DNA of 64,000 nucleotides from Planctomycetaceae bacterium (GTDB lineage Bacteria; Planctomycetota; Planctomycetia; Planctomycetales; Planctomycetaceae), in the NCBI GenBank assembly GCA_019636285.1, contig JAHBXV010000015.1, forward strand, positions 62,001 through 126,000. The letters are read 5' to 3'. The notes under the pieces were generated by a model. That model searched no databases, had not been told where the DNA came from, and worked only from the letters and a program-made list of their open reading frames with translations. The translations under genes and the position numbers were made by a program. This document shows positions 43,526 through 52,413 of this stretch, one piece after another (within the stretch, counting starts at the first letter, position 1; each line of letters starts with the position of its first letter).

Positions 43526-44581
43526 TCAAAACAGCCGGAGCTGCCCTCCCTTGGCTGTGGGAGGACGGAATTGGCTCGTATCGAGCGGGAGGAGGCCGGT
43601 GTAGCCGAAACGGGCTTTGAGAACCTGGAACATTTGCCGGATCTGTTCGGCGATCGGGCCGCTGCCGCGCATCCGTTCTCCAAAGTTGGAGGAGTTCAGT
43701 CGGCCGCCGCGCGACTGGCGAAGCTGTCCGGTCACCTTGTCCGCTTCGCCGGGACGTTCGCGGTGCAGCCACTCCAGGAAGACCGGCTCGACAGTCAGCG
43801 GCAGACGCAGAAACGTGTAGCCGGCGGCCGTCGCTCCCGCCTCGCGAGCGGCTTTCAACACATCCGCCACGCCATGATTGTTGAGCCCGGGAATCAGGGG
43901 AGCGGCCATGACCATCACGGGCACGCCGGCCTCGGCCAACAGGCGAATGGCCCGGAGGCGAGCGGCGGGGATGCTGGTGCGCGGCTCCATCGACCGGGCC
44001 AGATCTTCATCCAGCGTGCAGAGGGAAATTCCGACGTGGACTAGGTTGCGGGCAGCCATGTCGGCGAGCAAATCGAGGTCGCGAACAATCAGGGCGTTCT
44101 TGGTCACGATCGAAACCGACTGTGAACAAGCATGGGCCAATTCCAGGCAGCCGCGCGTCAGGCGAAACCGCCGCTCCCCCGGCTGATAGCAGTCCGTCAC
44201 GCCACTGAACATCAGGCTTTCGCCCGTCCAGCGATCATTCGCCAAAAACTCGCGCAACAGCAAGGGGGCATCATGCTTGACGAAGATTTTGGTCTCGAAG
44301 TCGAGCCCGGCATTCAAACCCAGGTATTCGTGCGTGTTGCGGGCATAGCAGTACGAGCAACCATGCGCACACCCCCGATAGGGATTGACGCTGTAGCGAA
44401 ACGGAATGTCGGGCGAGTCGTTTTCCGAAACGATCGACCGCGAGGAATCGGCCAGATACTCGATCGGCCGCCCCTCCTGGGCCGCCAGATATTCTTCATC
44501 CCACTCCCAATGTTCCCCATCCGGGACGGATTGCGTCGCCCGGTAGGGATTCGGGGGATCGAGCCTGGAGCCGTGGCGCAT
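43526..44581 (-). CDS. Radical SAM protein of the PA0069 family
   Basis: A 351-residue iron-sulfur enzyme. The cluster motif is NPYRGCAHGCSYCYARNTHE (Cys-X3-Cys-X2-Cys), preceded by SENDSPDIPFRYSV. Other landmarks are FSGVTDCYQPGERRFRLTRG, VSIVTKNALIVRDLD and GISLCTLDEDLARSMEPRT, all typical of the PA0069/SplB-related family, whose reaction is not known but which is linked to spore photoproduct lyase. Start at ATG 44581. It stands alone, flanked by direct repeats on both sides. Confidence 0.92.
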   Translation of the reverse strand: MRHGSRLDPPNPYRATQSVPDGEHWEWDEEYLAAQEGRPIEYLADSSRSIVSENDSPDIPFRYSVNPYRGCAHGCSYCYARNTHEYLGLNAGLDFETKIFVKHDAPLLLREFLANDRWTGESLMFSGVTDCYQPGERRFRLTRGCLELAHACSQSVSIVTKNALIVRDLDLLADMAARNLVHVGISLCTLDEDLARSMEPRTSIPAARLRAIRLLAEAGVPVMVMAAPLIPGLNNHGVADVLKAAREAGATAAGYTFLRLPLTVEPVFLEWLHRERPGEADKVTGQLRQSRGGRLNSSNFGERMRGSGPIAEQIRQMFQVLKARFGYTGLLPLDTSQFRPPTAKGGQLRLF

Positions 44582-44650
44582 GAGCGGAAAGACCGAAATC
44601 CGAAAAACGAAATTCTAAATCCGAAGACAAATGGGCCCGGCCGGTGTTCG

Positions 44651-44702
44651 CTGGCTGCTGGCTGCTGGCTGCTGGCTGCTGGCTGCTGGCTGCTGGCTGC
44701 TC
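44651..44702. repeat. Seven-copy tandem repeat of CTGGCTG
   Basis: Seven perfect heptamers CTGGCTG in a row plus a partial unit. Length variation by slippage would be expected. It lies in the 195-base gap between the WD40 gene and the radical SAM gene. Confidence 0.9.
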
Positions 44703-44776
44703 TTCCCTGATACCTGATCCCTGACTACTGACAGCCTCCCCCGATTTTATACATTTGTTCACATATTCGCAAGCCA

Positions 44777-47700
44777 TCACTTGGCCGCTGTCAGCGCGGA
44801 CTGTCCGAACCCTTGGGCGGAATCTTTACCGAAGACGAACGAGGGCAGCTTGAGCGACTGCATCAGCCCATCCAGCGAGTCGATCAATTGGCGATCACAG
44901 GCGGCCTGGGCCGTCTCTCCCTGGTTGAGCCGCACCAGAAATCGATCGACATTGGACACCGGGCGGGTTACTCGCCAGACAACTTCGTTTCCGCGCTTAA
45001 GGATGAGATCGACCGCGACTCGCTTGATCGTGACAGTCTCCGAAACGGCCAGCTCGCCAATCTTTGACAGGGACCGCGTCCCGTCGGTCTTCAGGCTTGC
45101 CTGAACTTCCAGCACGTTCGGCGCCTGATCGGCCGCCTTCAAGCCGCTGGACTCCAGCCGTTCGCGAATGAGGGCATCGGCACCTTCACGGAGTTTCGCC
45201 AATTCCGGTTCACCGCTGATCGCCAAGCGCACGGCGACCGAATCGCCCGGCTTGACGATCGCCTTGGCAATGAGGGCTTCGCGATCGAACTTGGCCGCCG
45301 TGGCCTCATCGGGCAGGTTCACCGATCGCAGGACCACATTCTTTCCGGCTTCCGCCAGAAACTCGTACCGCCCACCCACCGCGCGGGAGGTTGGAGGGAT
45401 CGTCTTCACGCCGCGGTAGGACCAGACCACGCCTTCAAGATCCAGACTGACCAACAGCGAGCCATTCATCATCAGGTAGCGGTCGCCCATCCAGTCGAGG
45501 CGCGAAGACATTGCGGGGACGGGAAACTTGGCGACTGTCTCGCCGCTCGCCAAATTCACAATGTGGAGAACCTTATTGGCGTCGTCCCCCTGCGAGGTCG
45601 CGAGGAGCGGCTGCGTCTCGTGAAACGCGAGCGACGCACACCGGCCTTCGATCGGCAGTTCCCCAACGGCTTCGCCCGACCTGGCATTAAAGAATGCGAG
45701 CGTCCGGTCTCCCAGAATGTTGCCGGTCACCACGGCCAGCAGCGCTCCTCCCGGGCCCACCGCAAACCGGCGAATTTCTTCGGCCTGCCAGACGGGTTCC
45801 TTCCGGGCCAGCGACCACACGACAAGTCGATATCCTTTCCCAAGAGTCACGACATGCTCGTCATCCAGAAACGCTGCCGCTTCGACCTGGCGTGAGGACT
45901 CATCCTTTTCGCCGCGATACGGCCGCCATCCCAGGACATGCGCGGCGTCTCCCGTTGTTGCGAAGACGTCCAGGCGACCCTGCCCGTCATGCTGTTTCAC
46001 GAGCACGAATTTGCCCGACGGTGAAACCGCCAGCAGATCGGCCGAGAACGGCACGATCACCCGCCCGAACTCCTGCCCGCTTTCGAGCTGATGGACACTG
46101 ACGGCAGTGGCCTTGGCGATGGGGCTGGGAATTTCGATGTCGCCCCCCTTCTCCCGCAATTCGAGCAGCTGGGGCACTGTCCGCAAGCGGGGATCGTCCA
46201 GGTTCTCGTCAATGCCCACGCGCACCGCGGCAAAGGGTTCCGTTCCGCGATTGAGCACGAACTCGCGCGCAATTCCTTCCGGAATGGCGATCTTCACTTC
46301 ACTGGCGAGAGTGACGGCCGATCCAGGCGTCGGCTGCGGAACCGCCCATGTCGCGGACGGAACGACGGCGGGTGCGGTGGAAAAATCAATCGCGGTCAAT
46401 TCCGGCAGACCGGCATCGCTGGCAAGCCCTCCGGCCTCCATCGACTTCCGCGAGCTGGCAATCAGCTCTTCATCCAAAACGGCCGGCTCCAAACGTGCCG
46501 CTCCCTTGTCGAAGGCCACGGCTGCCACCCAGCTTCCGCCCATCACGCGGCGCGAGGGAATGACTTCGATGCCCTCCTGGGCCGGAAAACCATAGACCAG
46601 CGATTCCGCGTCCGAGTCGATAATCCCGCGGCTGTGAACCAGCCAACGATGCGATCCCGGAAAAGCCTCCAGTCGCTCACCCTTGTAGGGCGGCTTCAAT
46701 TGTTCCTTCAGGCGCGGGGTCAGATCGAAATCCTTGATGATCTCCCCCTTGGCGACGTCCCAGACGACGAATTGGGTGGTGTCGCGCAGATTGCCGCGGA
46801 ACGAGATGTCATAGACGAGCGCTAACTCGGTTCCATCCCGCGAAAAGGCGACTCCGTTGAGTTCGATCGATGACGTCTGCCCTTCAATCTGAATGCTGCC
46901 GGCCAGCTTGCCGGTCGCGAGTTCGTAAATGTCTAATTGGTGCGTCAGAAAGTCGGCCTGCACGGCAATGTAATCAGCCCCGGGGCTGAAGGCGTACGCG
47001 GTCTCGGACGAGAACTTGTCGCTCCCCTTGATGTGTGTGAGCAAGTTGCCCGACGGAATCTCCCAGACCTTCACGCCGCGATTCACTGACGAGATGCCGA
47101 CAAGGCGCTCCGGCGTGGGCATCGCCAGGACCGCGGGGCTGAACTTCTCCTGGTCAGTCCCGGTCGGCAATTGCCCGAGCGACTTCTTGTCCTTGATGTC
47201 GTAGACATCGATCGACGTTCCCCCGGCCAGACTCGTCGCCAGATACCGACCGTCGGGACTAAGCGCGAATTCCCCGGAGAAGGAGAGTTCCGGAGCGGAA
47301 CCGGTCTTGCGGCCGGTCACGAGGCTGAAGACATCGATCGGCGCGCGAGACCCGAGCGACTTGCGCACCGCCGCGAACTCGCTCGGAGCGACTGGAAAAA
47401 TCACTGCCTGACCACGGAGATTCTTGGGATCGAGCGGAACCTTGAGCGATTCCGGCGCGGAAAACTCGAGCGATTCCTTCGCGGGATTCGGAACGACCGA
47501 CCAGTCGCCGACTTTCGTGAAGGTCAGTCGATCCGACGCGGCGATCGTCTTTTGAAAGCCGCTGCCCGCGGCTGGAGTTGATGACGGATTCGCTGCGACA
47601 GGAGTCGCCGTCGGGGCAGAGACATTCGCGGGCGTCCCCGTCGCGACCGCTGGAGGCTGAGGCTGCCCGGCCATTTGAGGCGCTGCGGGATCGGCTGCCG

Positions 47701-48007
47701 CCGGACCGGGAGCAGGTGGATTGGCCGCGGCGGGCGCGGCTCCCGCATTGCCACGGAAGAGACGCGGCATGATGAAGACGGCCGCCCCCACCATGAACAG
47801 CACGCCGATCGCCGCCATCCCCAGTACGATCCCTAGACCGTTCGACGACGAGGATTTTTTCTTCCCGGATCGCTTAGAGCTTCGAGATCCGCCGCCGGGA
47901 ATCTCGAGCCGCGCGCCACATGCCTTGCAGCGGGATGTTGAACCCGCCCGATCATCGGCAAAACGAAATGTTGTACCGCATTCGCCGCAGGAAGCGCGAA
48001 TCGTCAT
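44777..48007 (-). CDS. Zinc ribbon-TM-WD40-like large protein
   Basis: A 1076-residue protein. Residues 1-35 form a zinc ribbon (C7, C10, C27, C30: CGECGTTFRF and RCKACGARLE), then a Ser/Lys linker, one membrane helix (NGLGIVLGMAAIGVLFMVGA), a Pro/Ala linker, and a large outside part with repeated beta-propeller phrases such as FALSPDGRYLATSLAGGTSIDVYDIKD, AYAFSPGADYIAVQ and VAFSRDGTELALVYD. A C-terminal domain (about 930-1076) follows. The zinc end is thus cytoplasmic and the propeller outside. Start ATG 48007 is supported by GAGGAT upstream. It follows the DUF6263 gene on the same strand. Similar proteins occur in planctomycetes; role unknown. Confidence 0.8.
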   Translation of the reverse strand: MTIRASCGECGTTFRFADDRAGSTSRCKACGARLEIPGGGSRSSKRSGKKKSSSSNGLGIVLGMAAIGVLFMVGAAVFIMPRLFRGNAGAAPAAANPPAPGPAAADPAAPQMAGQPQPPAVATGTPANVSAPTATPVAANPSSTPAAGSGFQKTIAASDRLTFTKVGDWSVVPNPAKESLEFSAPESLKVPLDPKNLRGQAVIFPVAPSEFAAVRKSLGSRAPIDVFSLVTGRKTGSAPELSFSGEFALSPDGRYLATSLAGGTSIDVYDIKDKKSLGQLPTGTDQEKFSPAVLAMPTPERLVGISSVNRGVKVWEIPSGNLLTHIKGSDKFSSETAYAFSPGADYIAVQADFLTHQLDIYELATGKLAGSIQIEGQTSSIELNGVAFSRDGTELALVYDISFRGNLRDTTQFVVWDVAKGEIIKDFDLTPRLKEQLKPPYKGERLEAFPGSHRWLVHSRGIIDSDAESLVYGFPAQEGIEVIPSRRVMGGSWVAAVAFDKGAARLEPAVLDEELIASSRKSMEAGGLASDAGLPELTAIDFSTAPAVVPSATWAVPQPTPGSAVTLASEVKIAIPEGIAREFVLNRGTEPFAAVRVGIDENLDDPRLRTVPQLLELREKGGDIEIPSPIAKATAVSVHQLESGQEFGRVIVPFSADLLAVSPSGKFVLVKQHDGQGRLDVFATTGDAAHVLGWRPYRGEKDESSRQVEAAAFLDDEHVVTLGKGYRLVVWSLARKEPVWQAEEIRRFAVGPGGALLAVVTGNILGDRTLAFFNARSGEAVGELPIEGRCASLAFHETQPLLATSQGDDANKVLHIVNLASGETVAKFPVPAMSSRLDWMGDRYLMMNGSLLVSLDLEGVVWSYRGVKTIPPTSRAVGGRYEFLAEAGKNVVLRSVNLPDEATAAKFDREALIAKAIVKPGDSVAVRLAISGEPELAKLREGADALIRERLESSGLKAADQAPNVLEVQASLKTDGTRSLSKIGELAVSETVTIKRVAVDLILKRGNEVVWRVTRPVSNVDRFLVRLNQGETAQAACDRQLIDSLDGLMQSLKLPSFVFGKDSAQGFGQSALTAAK

Positions 48008-48166
48008 CCAATCATCCTCGTGATGTGGCAGGAAGATGATCGACGCGCGAGAGACCGCTTCGAATGGCGTCGATCTGAACGCGTTGGAACTTACCGCGCG
48101 TTCGGGCGCCAATCAACGACTCAAATTCGACAGATTCGACGGATTTCTTTGGAGGCGAGATTGGCC

Positions 48167-49081
48167 TTACTTACGGTTCGGCGCATTCAGCAAACGCGGC
48201 GCGCTGGCGCTTTGGGCCGGATCGACCAGTTTCTCGGTGACGGTCCCCAGCGCGGTGATTCGCGAATCGGCTCCGATCGCTCCGAGGACGGTCTTGTCGA
48301 TCTTCGAGGACTGCGAAACGAGCAATCCTCGCGTGGTGTCAAACTGAATTTCACCGGCCGGCGTGCGCTGAATGAGTTGCAGTTCGATTTTCGGGTCGCT
48401 GATCGGGGACAGAACGGCCGCTCGCACTCGAATTTTCGCGATTCCGTCGGTGATCTCGATGAGCTCATACTGCCGCTGAACGGTCACCTGCTGCACGAGG
48501 CCGTTGTCCAACGTCACGGGAACCTCGAACCGTTCCTTCCACGTTCCGCCGATAGCAACTGGCTCCTCGGGAAAGGCAACGAGGAAATTCATGCTGGCAT
48601 CGGTCCGCTTGGCCGCTTCCGGCAAGCCCGGAACGTCCGCGGCGATGGGCTCGATCTTGACCAACGCCCCGGTCGCTTTAACGTGGAAGCGGGCGACGGC
48701 CCGGTTCAGACTGGCGGCCACCTGGCTGAATTGCGGCGGCGGATCCCCGGTCTGACTGTCCCACTGCACGGGATCGAGTTCGTTGAACTGATTCTGCATC
48801 TGGACGCGTGTCAGCACCGGCTCCAGGACAGCACCGCCGGAACTGTCCACCGACACCACGCGAAACTGCTTCCAGCTCCGGGTGGAGTTCGTCACCTTCT
48901 CGACCGTCTGCCCGGCCTGGGTGGTGAATTCGCTGACGTGTTCCGATTCAAAGCTCACCACCTGGTTTTCAGTGAACTGGTACCGCAAGGCCGCCGGATC
49001 GGCGGCATGGCCCCATGTGCCATAACCAACGATCAGACTAAGAATTGCAACAACTGCACCGGTGCGTGACTGGATTAACAT
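48167..49081 (-). CDS. DUF6263 family exported protein
   Basis: A 304-residue protein from ATG 49081, preceded by GGGAGGGG. It has a signal peptide (TGAVVAILSLIVGYGTWGHA) and the DUF6263 landmarks ALRYQFTENQVVSFESEHVSE, VTRVQMQNQF-type strands, and GGTWKERFEVPVTLDNG followed by YELIEITDGIAKIRV. The family is of unknown function and common in planctomycetes. It shares direction with the downstream WD40-like gene after about 160 bases, so the two may be co-expressed. Confidence 0.78.
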   Translation of the reverse strand: MLIQSRTGAVVAILSLIVGYGTWGHAADPAALRYQFTENQVVSFESEHVSEFTTQAGQTVEKVTNSTRSWKQFRVVSVDSSGGAVLEPVLTRVQMQNQFNELDPVQWDSQTGDPPPQFSQVAASLNRAVARFHVKATGALVKIEPIAADVPGLPEAAKRTDASMNFLVAFPEEPVAIGGTWKERFEVPVTLDNGLVQQVTVQRQYELIEITDGIAKIRVRAAVLSPISDPKIELQLIQRTPAGEIQFDTTRGLLVSQSSKIDKTVLGAIGADSRITALGTVTEKLVDPAQSASAPRLLNAPNRK

Positions 49082-49723
49082 GGGCCCCTCCCTGGGTCGA
49101 TGAACTTCGCGGTGAATGCCCCGGTCGGTGCGTCGGACCGGTCGCGCGCGGGGTATGGTAGCCAAGTCCGCCGACTCGGGGGAGACCAATGCGGCCCGTG
49201 GTGCTCCGTCAATGCCCAAGGTCCGGGTGTGTGCCACTGATTCTTCCAGTGCATCCTTTTGTGGGTGAAAGACTTATGACGCACTGGCGGAGCCAGTGGC
49301 ACACGAAAATCACGCCCCGACAAAGCACTGTTTTCCGGGTTTCTTGTCAACGACGGGTCGCCCGCGAAGACGCGGATTAACAACGACTTGAACGAGATGG
49401 AGGGACGCCTTACGACCCCCAGCGCCGGAAACCGCCGTACAACCGCACCAGATGGGCGTCACCGTGACATTGCGTGAGACGTAACCCCATGCGGAAATAT
49501 GAGATTCAGCATCCTTTCGACCGATGGCCTCTTGGCAAGCCCGCGATCGCGACTTACTTTGAAAGATACGAACAGTCTCGTTCGCAAGCGTCGCGGAGGG
49601 GCCATTTCCAATGGTTCCCACCGCCGCCAAACGTGCAGTCACCTCCATAACTTTCCGTGATCCGAAAGTCGGACGTCTCAATGGGACTTCGACGTCGAGT
49701 AGAAAACGGTCGAGTCAAACACC
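49082..49723. other. Long intergenic region with inverted repeat copy 2
   Basis: About 640 bases between divergent genes. It contains copy 2 of the GTGTGCCACTGGC inverted repeat (49229-49304). Frames across it (for example 49310-49681 minus) show no protein character. Promoters for the DUF6263 gene and the helix-turn-helix gene should lie here, but I could not place them. Confidence 0.5.
49229..49304. repeat. GTGTGCCACTGGC inverted repeat, copy 2
   Basis: Left arm GTGTGCCACTGATTCTTCCA then GTGC; right arm GCACTGGCGGAGCCAGTGGC then ACAC. The left arm has drifted compared with copies at 29836-29915 and 60442-60519, while the right arm is intact. Confidence 0.75.
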
Positions 49724-51166
49724 ATGGACAAGAAATTTCTGACAGCCGCCGAGGTTTCCGAGTTGTTCGGTGTTTCGAACGAAGTGCTGGACTCCTGGAT
49801 CGAACAGGGCCTCGTCCGTCCCCTGGCAGACCGCGGGACTTTCAAATACCGCGTTGAAGAAGTCGAGCGCGCTCTCGAAGGAGTCGCGCCGGACGAAGCT
49901 CACCCGGGCGGCCAAGTGCTGGCGTTCGGCAATTCGGACGATTCGAGCTTGATGAGCGCCCTCGAGGTGGGCTCGATGGCCGAAGATGAAACCGTCATTT
50001 CCAAAGAGGCGGACGTCGCGAAGTATCTGGAACAGAACGAGCCGGTCGGGGACGACCTGTCGTCCCTGGCGGATGATCTCGACAGCCTTTTCGACCCGGC
50101 CGCGGCTGACGAAGTTGCCAACGCGGGCGGCCAACCGGCTCCCGCGACAGCCGCCGGTGAACCGGTCGACTTCGTCGACGACCTTTTGGGGTTTGAACCG
50201 GAGAACGAGGAAGCCATCGCGTCGGTCGAAGAATCGCCTGAAACGTCGGCCATCGTCGAGGAAGCCGTCGTCGAGAAAGAGTTGTCGCTCTCGGATTCGG
50301 TCCTGGACGAAATCGACGACAGCGCCGCCAGCGAAGACGATAGTGGGCTGGCGCTGGAAGCCGGTGACAGTGGAATTTCGCTGGAGACGGGAGACAGCGG
50401 GATCGCCCTGGAGACCGGTGACAGTGGCATCTCCCTCGAAACGGGCGACAGCGGTCTGGCCTTGGAAGCTGGCGACAGCGGGCTGGCTCTTGAAACGGGC
50501 GATAGCGGGATCTCGCTCGACGCGGGCGACAGTGGATTGACGCTGGAAGCAGGTGACAGCGGGCTGTCTCTCACCGGAGCCGACGACGATGACGGCTTTT
50601 CGACAGAGCTCCTGGAAGGCGGCGTCCCGGTCAGCGATCGGACGGAACCAGAGCTCGACGCAACGGCTCACATGTCGCCCGACGAATTCTGGGACGACGA
50701 GCCAGCAGCCTTCGCCAACATTTCGGACACCACTCACGACGGAATCGATGATGATGCCACGAGCATGATTGTCACTGACGAAGAGCCCGCGGAGGAATTT
50801 TCCGAAGACGACGTGGCTGCTTCTCTCGATGCGGCGCTCAGTGACCAGGACATTGCCGCCGAAGGGGACGAGGAAGAGGTCGAAGACTTCCTGGAAGCCG
50901 ACGACGAAAGCTTCAGCGAAGAGTTTTCAGCGGCCGAAGACGAAGACGAGTTCTCGGAAGAGTCGTTCGCCGCCCTGCCCGTCAAAGCCGGTCCGCGGGA
51001 ACCGTCCTGGGGCGCGTTTGCGTCCATCAGTGTCATCGCCGCCAGCGCGGTGATCGCCATCAGCGGACTCATGGTCTGGGAAGGGATCTCTACGATGTGG
51101 ACCGGAGCCGAACCGTCCGGGCCGGCCGCCGCTCTGGTTTCATCGTTGTCGGGCCTGCTCGGCTAG
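49724..51166 (+). CDS. Helix-turn-helix protein with nine acidic nonapeptide repeats and C-terminal membrane anchor
   Basis: A 480-residue protein. Residues 1-55 are an excisionase/MerR-like winged helix (FLTAAEVSELFGVSNEVLDSWIEQ, then LVRPLADRGTFKYRVEEVERAL). A long acidic region follows, with nine repeats of nine residues at about 206-286 (pattern DSG-[IL]-x-LE-[AT]-G, for example DSGISLETG), encoded by 27-bp units at 50339-50581. A very acidic stretch leads to one membrane segment (SWGAFASISVIAASAVIAISGLMVW) near the end. If the DNA-binding part is functional, it acts at the membrane. No neighbour in the same direction; function unknown. Confidence 0.82.
   Translation: MDKKFLTAAEVSELFGVSNEVLDSWIEQGLVRPLADRGTFKYRVEEVERALEGVAPDEAHPGGQVLAFGNSDDSSLMSALEVGSMAEDETVISKEADVAKYLEQNEPVGDDLSSLADDLDSLFDPAAADEVANAGGQPAPATAAGEPVDFVDDLLGFEPENEEAIASVEESPETSAIVEEAVVEKELSLSDSVLDEIDDSAASEDDSGLALEAGDSGISLETGDSGIALETGDSGISLETGDSGLALEAGDSGLALETGDSGISLDAGDSGLTLEAGDSGLSLTGADDDDGFSTELLEGGVPVSDRTEPELDATAHMSPDEFWDDEPAAFANISDTTHDGIDDDATSMIVTDEEPAEEFSEDDVAASLDAALSDQDIAAEGDEEEVEDFLEADDESFSEEFSAAEDEDEFSEESFAALPVKAGPREPSWGAFASISVIAASAVIAISGLMVWEGISTMWTGAEPSGPAAALVSSLSGLLG
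50339..50581 (+). repeat. Nine 27-bp coding repeats
   Basis: Nine in-frame units of 27 bases, each giving DSGxxLExG-type peptides. Third-base differences between units show they are not fresh duplications, but the register is perfect, so the unit length is under selection. Confidence 0.85.
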
Positions 51167-51194
51167 CCGGCTTCGCCCATCCACAATTCCACAG

Positions 51195-51234
51195 AGAACC
51201 CCGGAGAACATGGTTCCACGGGGTTCTTGATTTT
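51195..51234 (+). terminator. Terminator between convergent genes
   Basis: AGAACCCCG (51195-51203) pairs with CGGGGTTCT (51219-51227); an inner stem GAAC-atg-GTTC lies in the loop. TGATTTT follows. It ends the helix-turn-helix gene and lies 37 bases from the stop of the kinase gene on the other strand. Confidence 0.75.
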
Positions 51235-51263
51235 CCGTCTGGTCCGAAGCTTCTCCGCCTGCG

Positions 51264-52346
51264 TTACCGCTGGACGCGAGCACTGCCCCCCTTGGCGAAG
51301 GCCTCCACTTCCGGCAACCGGGCCATCGTCACGTCGCCCGGGAACGTCGTGAGCAGCGCGCCGTGAGCCCAGCCCAGGCGGAGAGCCGTTTCCGGATCCT
51401 TGTCGGCGAGCAATCCGTAGATGAGCCCGGCCGCGAATCCGTCGCCCCCGCCGATCCGGTCCACGACATCGAGCTGACAGGTCGGGCTGACATACTGCTT
51501 CCCGTTCAACCAGATCACGGCGGCCCAATCGTGGCGATTGGTCGAGTGAACTTCCCGCAGCGTCGTGGCGACCAGCTTGATGTGCGGATGCTTCTGGACG
51601 ACCTTATCGATGATGCTGAAGAACGCCGCCGGATCGAGCTTGGAGGATTTTTCGACATCCTGTCCTTCGATCCCGAGTCCCTTCTGCAGATCCTCTTCGT
51701 TGCCGATCAGGCAGTCGACATGCTTGACGATCTGGCCAATCGTCTCCTGCCCTTTCTTGTCGCCCCCGACCGACGCCCACAGCTTGGCGCGATAGTTCAG
51801 GTCAAACGAGGTAATGGCACCGCTCGCCTTAGCGGCCTGCATCCCCTCGATAATCACCTGCGAGGTCGTCTCGGAGAGAGCCGCGAAGATGCCGCCCGAG
51901 TGGAACCACTTCACGCCGCTGGCGAAGATGGTCTTCCAGTCGAAATCCCCCGGCTTGAGCATCGCGCCGGCTTCATTGGCGCGGTTGTAGAACACCACCG
52001 GGGCACGGACACCGAGGCCGCGATCGCTGTACACGGTCGCGATGTTCGGCCCGCGAACGCCGTCGTGCTTGAACTGCTTGTAGAACGGCTTGACTCCCAT
52101 TTCGCGAACCTTGGCCTGCACCAGTTCGCCAATCGGGTAGTCGACCATCGCCGTGGCAATGCCGGTCTTCAAGCCGAAGCAGTCGGAAAGGTTCGCGGCG
52201 ACGTTGTACTCGCCGCCAGAAACGTGAATGTCGAAGGACTTCGCCTTGCGAAAGGGAATGATTCCCGGATCGAGCCGATGGACGAGGGCTCCCAGGGAGA
52301 GGAAGTCGAGTTCACAAGCGTCTTGTCGTACAGGCAGATTGGGCAT
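51264..52346 (-). CDS. PfkB-family sugar kinase, probable 2-keto-3-deoxygluconate kinase
   Basis: A 360-residue ribokinase-fold enzyme that phosphorylates a sugar with ATP. The N-terminal GGEYNVAANLSDCFGLKTGIAT is the first PfkB signature; the second, DVVDRIGGGDGFAAGLIYGL, holds the catalytic Asp and the anion hole. It resembles KDG kinases, which act in uronate and Entner-Doudoroff routes. The SDR gene just upstream fits: KDG kinase and a mannonate/fructuronate-type dehydrogenase often travel together. Substrate remains an inference. Confidence 0.85.
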   Translation of the reverse strand: MPNLPVRQDACELDFLSLGALVHRLDPGIIPFRKAKSFDIHVSGGEYNVAANLSDCFGLKTGIATAMVDYPIGELVQAKVREMGVKPFYKQFKHDGVRGPNIATVYSDRGLGVRAPVVFYNRANEAGAMLKPGDFDWKTIFASGVKWFHSGGIFAALSETTSQVIIEGMQAAKASGAITSFDLNYRAKLWASVGGDKKGQETIGQIVKHVDCLIGNEEDLQKGLGIEGQDVEKSSKLDPAAFFSIIDKVVQKHPHIKLVATTLREVHSTNRHDWAAVIWLNGKQYVSPTCQLDVVDRIGGGDGFAAGLIYGLLADKDPETALRLGWAHGALLTTFPGDVTMARLPEVEAFAKGGSARVQR

Positions 52347-52413
52347 GGGGGGGATTCAGTGGTTAGTAGGTGGTGGTTGGTGGTTAGTGAAATGACTCTG
52401 GCGTTCCGCGCGG

